In this document: positions 5,893 through 6,000 of the stretch, piece by piece
Numbering within the stretch: the first letter of the stretch is position 1
Layout: each line of letters begins with the position of its first letter
Translations under genes and position numbers: made by a program
Assembly: GCA_964472905.1 (NCBI GenBank)
Contig: CAYYMI010000099.1
Coordinates: 1-6,000 of the forward strand
Reading direction: 5' to 3'
Origin: Hellea sp964472905
GTDB lineage: Bacteria > Pseudomonadota > Alphaproteobacteria > Caulobacterales > Maricaulaceae
Length of the DNA stretch: 6,000 bases
Notes under the pieces: generated by a model
Seen by the model: only the letters and a program-made list of their open reading frames with translations
The model's database searches: none
Told to the model about the DNA's origin: nothing

Positions 5893-5926
5893 AATGTCCA
5901 CTTTGATGAGGGCAAAAGCGGACGTT
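5893..5926. repeat. Imperfect hairpin downstream of the serine hydrolase
   Basis: AATGTCCACTTT (5893-5904) faces AAAGCGGACGTT (5915-5926) across a 10-base loop, giving a 12-position stem with one G-U wobble and one A-C mismatch. It begins 29 bases after the serine hydrolase stop codon. No T-tract follows, so it is not a classical terminator, though it may end or protect the mRNA. Its 3' side includes GGCAAAAGCGGA, also present in the gap before the serine hydrolase. From memory, palindromes with arms like TGTCCGCTTT/AAAGCGGACA are dispersed in some proteobacterial genomes; this copy may belong to such a family. Confidence 0.5.
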
Positions 5927-5947
5927 AGCCGAGTGACTTAAAACGCC

Positions 5948-5973
5948 TGCGGGTTCAACTGGTCGTCGCAACA
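5948..5973. repeat. Terminal inverted repeat of the IS30-family element
   Basis: This is the outer end of the insertion sequence, on the transposase 3' side. TTCAACTGGTCGTCGCAACA (5954-5973) differs at only three positions from the corresponding IS30 end as I recall it. The partner repeat is outside the window. Confidence 0.62.
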
Positions 5974-6000
5974 CATTGGCCAAACCGCTCGGCCGGTGTT
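5955..6000 (-). CDS. IS30-family transposase, C-terminal 14 residues (partial)
   Basis: Read on the minus strand from the window edge, the frame gives TPAERFGQCVATTS and then a TGA at 5955-5957. IS30-family DDE transposases commonly end in a TPAxxF...CVAxTG-type tail, so this is very probably the C-terminus of one. The rest of the gene, including the catalytic DDE residues and the N-terminal helix-turn-helix, lies beyond position 6000, so intactness cannot be judged. The stop codon falls inside the element's terminal repeat. Confidence 0.75.
   Translation of the reverse strand, partial: TPAERFGQCVATTS

Larger units (their letters stand above)
5948..6000. mobile_element. IS30-family insertion sequence, one end only
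   Basis: The segment from 5948 begins TGCGGGTTCAACTGGTCGTC and continues GCAACA, closely resembling, from memory, the terminal repeat of IS30 (TGTAGATTCAATTGGTCAAC then GCAACA). The transposase stop codon lies within this repeat on the minus strand. The element continues to the right, so its other end, length and target duplication cannot be seen. The boundary is set by alignment of the repeat and may be off by a few bases. Confidence 0.72.

Overview
The window reads as chromosomal DNA of an alphaproteobacterium of moderate GC content. The main evidence is a complete bacterial A-type RNase P RNA gene with alphaproteobacterial-looking conserved blocks, plus protein families common in marine and aquatic alphaproteobacteria. 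The genus is not determinable from sequence alone; a relative of the Hyphomonadales is only a guess.

Layout, left to right. (1) A minus-strand LuxR-type regulator (39-686) keeps an autoinducer-binding-like domain but stops in the middle of its DNA-binding domain. (2) An AT-rich intergenic stretch (687-1002) carries several CCTAAG/CTTAGG inverted repeats, a CTACG-N12-CGTAG dyad and a perfect minus-strand TATAAT. (3) A plus-strand class I SAM-dependent methyltransferase (1003-1773). (4) The RNase P RNA gene rnpB on the minus strand (about 1801-2187), convergent with the methyltransferase and preceded by a clear -35/-10 promoter. (5) A divergent region (2188-2341) with repeated TCACAG words, leading to a 61-codon basic small protein with a good ribosome binding site (2342-2527). 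(6) Two exported hydrolases in tandem: a lipoprotein amidohydrolase of the YtcJ/amidohydrolase-3 type (2628-4358) and a signal-peptide-bearing serine hydrolase of the class C beta-lactamase/NylB-like fold (4443-5864). (7) At the right edge, the terminal inverted repeat and the last codons of an IS30-family transposase (minus strand, from 5948), continuing outside the window.

The two hydrolases are probably co-transcribed: same strand, 84 bases apart, both predicted to act beyond the inner membrane. A reasonable inference is scavenging or modification of amide- or ester-containing compounds in the periplasm, but the substrate cannot be read from the sequence. The gap between them is the most unusual piece of DNA here. 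It is closed by a perfect 10-bp inverted repeat (12 bp with one wobble) running from just after the first stop codon to just before the next start codon, with two smaller hairpins inside, and the downstream gene has no normally spaced Shine-Dalgarno sequence. A 12-base word from this gap recurs in a second hairpin downstream of the serine hydrolase. I found no defence system, CRISPR array or tRNA gene.
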